From NCBI GenBank assembly GCA_015492755.1, contig WGEM01000163.1:1-7513 (forward strand): DNA of 7,513 bases. The letters are read 5' to 3'. The notes beneath the pieces were generated by a model, which searched no databases, was not told where the DNA came from, and saw only the letters and a list, made by a program, of their open reading frames with translations. The stretch comes from Gemmatimonadota bacterium. GTDB taxonomy: Bacteria; Gemmatimonadota; Gemmatimonadetes; Longimicrobiales; Gaopeijiaceae. Shown here one piece after another: positions 6,704 to 7,513 of the stretch (position 1 is the stretch's first letter; each line of letters begins with the position of its first letter). The position numbers and the translations under genes were made by a program.

Positions 6704-7513
6704 TCACCGACCCCCGCTCAGGAACGGTCGCAGCGGCTCGGCGAGCACCGCGGCCGCAATGGCGATCCCCTCCAGGAAGCTCCCCACCCGGATGTTCTCG
6801 TTGGGGCTGTGCTGGTTGTTGTCCGGGTTGACGGTGGGCACGCTCACGGCGGGGATACCCAGCGTCGTGACGAAGGGCGAGATGGGGATGGATCCCCCGC
6901 TGGTACGGATGCGGATGGGCTCACTGCCGAAGAGGCGCGTCAGTGCGGCGGTGAGCCACCGCCCGGGCGGCGCGTCGAAGTCGGTGCGGAACGCCGCGTA
7001 CGAGACCCGACCGTCGAAGCGGACGATGCGCCCGTAGGTGAGGCGCTCCTCCTCGGTGGGGTCGCGACCCTCGATGACGTGGTAGCCCAGCCCCTCGATG
7101 TGCCGGCGGATGAGTTCCAGCAGGCGCCTCCCGTCGGTCTCACGCACCAGTCGCACGTCCACCTCGGCCGTGGCGGTGGCGGGCACGATGGTGCGCGCCT
7201 GCTCGCCTACCCAGCCGGACTGGAGCCCCCGCACGTTCAGCGACGGCCACTGCACCGCCTCCTGCAGGCTACCCGCCACCCGGTCGGTCTCGGCGATGCC
7301 CAGCCGGCGCATGATCTCCGCCTCGTCGTCGGGCACCGCCTCCAGGATCCGCCGCGTCTCGTCGTCCAGCTCGACGCCGTCGTAGAAGCCCGGGATGGTG
7401 ACGCGCCCGTACTCGTCCTTCATGGACGCCAGAATCTGCGCCAGCCGCATGGCGGGATTCGGTGCGTAGTTGCCGTAGTGGCCGGAGTGCTGCGGGACGC
7501 GGGGCCCGTATAC
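6704..7513 (-). CDS. M20-family metallopeptidase (C-terminal 269 residues, 5' end beyond window)
   Basis: Partial gene: the reading frame stays open to the last base at 7513, so the true start lies outside. The visible N-terminal piece reads HSGHYGNYAPNPAMRLA, the conserved stretch just after the first metal-binding residues of M20 di-/exopeptidases, so translation does not begin at the internal ATG at 7450. Next comes the lid/dimerisation domain (SLNVRGLQSGWVGEQARTI, then ATAEVDVRLV). Then the C-terminal catalytic part: RTSGGSIPISPFVTTLGIPAVSV, and NQHSPNENI, whose His is the usual last zinc ligand. The family cleaves dipeptides, acyl-amino acids or related amides with two zinc ions. Substrate and export cannot be judged without the N-terminus. 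It is 52 bases upstream of tRNA-Lys on the same strand, with no obvious terminator between them. Confidence 0.92.
   Translation of the reverse strand, partial: VYGPRVPQHSGHYGNYAPNPAMRLAQILASMKDEYGRVTIPGFYDGVELDDETRRILEAVPDDEAEIMRRLGIAETDRVAGSLQEAVQWPSLNVRGLQSGWVGEQARTIVPATATAEVDVRLVRETDGRRLLELIRRHIEGLGYHVIEGRDPTEEERLTYGRIVRFDGRVSYAAFRTDFDAPPGRWLTAALTRLFGSEPIRIRTSGGSIPISPFVTTLGIPAVSVPTVNPDNNQHSPNENIRVGSFLEGIAIAAAVLAEPLRPFLSGGR

Noticed and set aside
6526..6831. Plus-strand ORFs across the tRNA (GIEPTTYGLKVRCSAS, GGDRTHDLRIKSPLL)
   Set aside because: These are the well-known spurious translations of antisense tRNA-Lys sequence, not genes.

Overview
This high-GC bacterial window reads entirely on the minus strand: every gene I can support is transcribed from right to left. 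The style fits Gemmatimonadota or a similar soil/MAG lineage. The evidence is a secreted TolB-propeller/amidohydrolase fusion, an M20 exopeptidase, strong GC bias and mostly weak Shine-Dalgarno signals. This assignment is inference; no taxonomic marker is present.

Layout in transcription order (right to left): the 3' part of an M20 metallopeptidase gene (6704 to the window edge); a tRNA-Lys(UUU) (6579-6651) with a hairpin just after it; a macro-domain gene (5884-6462) overlapping a RimJ/RimL-type GNAT acetyltransferase (5327-5887) by four bases; a 408-base gap (4919-5326); an NtrC-type sigma-54 response regulator (3518-4918); and a 1117-residue secreted beta-propeller amidohydrolase (33-3386).

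The gap at 4919-5326 is the most interesting part. In transcription order it holds: repeated half-sites forming a dyad (5284-5314); two further dyads of identical geometry (5197-5242); a sigma-54 promoter matching TGGCAC-N5-TTGC exactly (5174-5188); a run of hairpins closed by a 13-bp long-range helix; and a textbook intrinsic terminator (4976-5010). The regulator gene starts 57 bases past the terminator's T-run. The arrangement predicts a sigma-54-driven structured RNA of about 187 nt next to its probable activator. That recalls LuxO/Qrr or CbrB/CrcZ in organisation, although I recognise no known RNA family. It may also be an attenuated leader through which the regulator controls its own expression.

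The macro-domain and GNAT genes form a translationally coupled pair that may act on ADP-ribose/acyl chemistry. The flanking M20 peptidase and secreted amidohydrolase suggest scavenging of peptides or amides. Whether the regulator controls either of them cannot be seen here.
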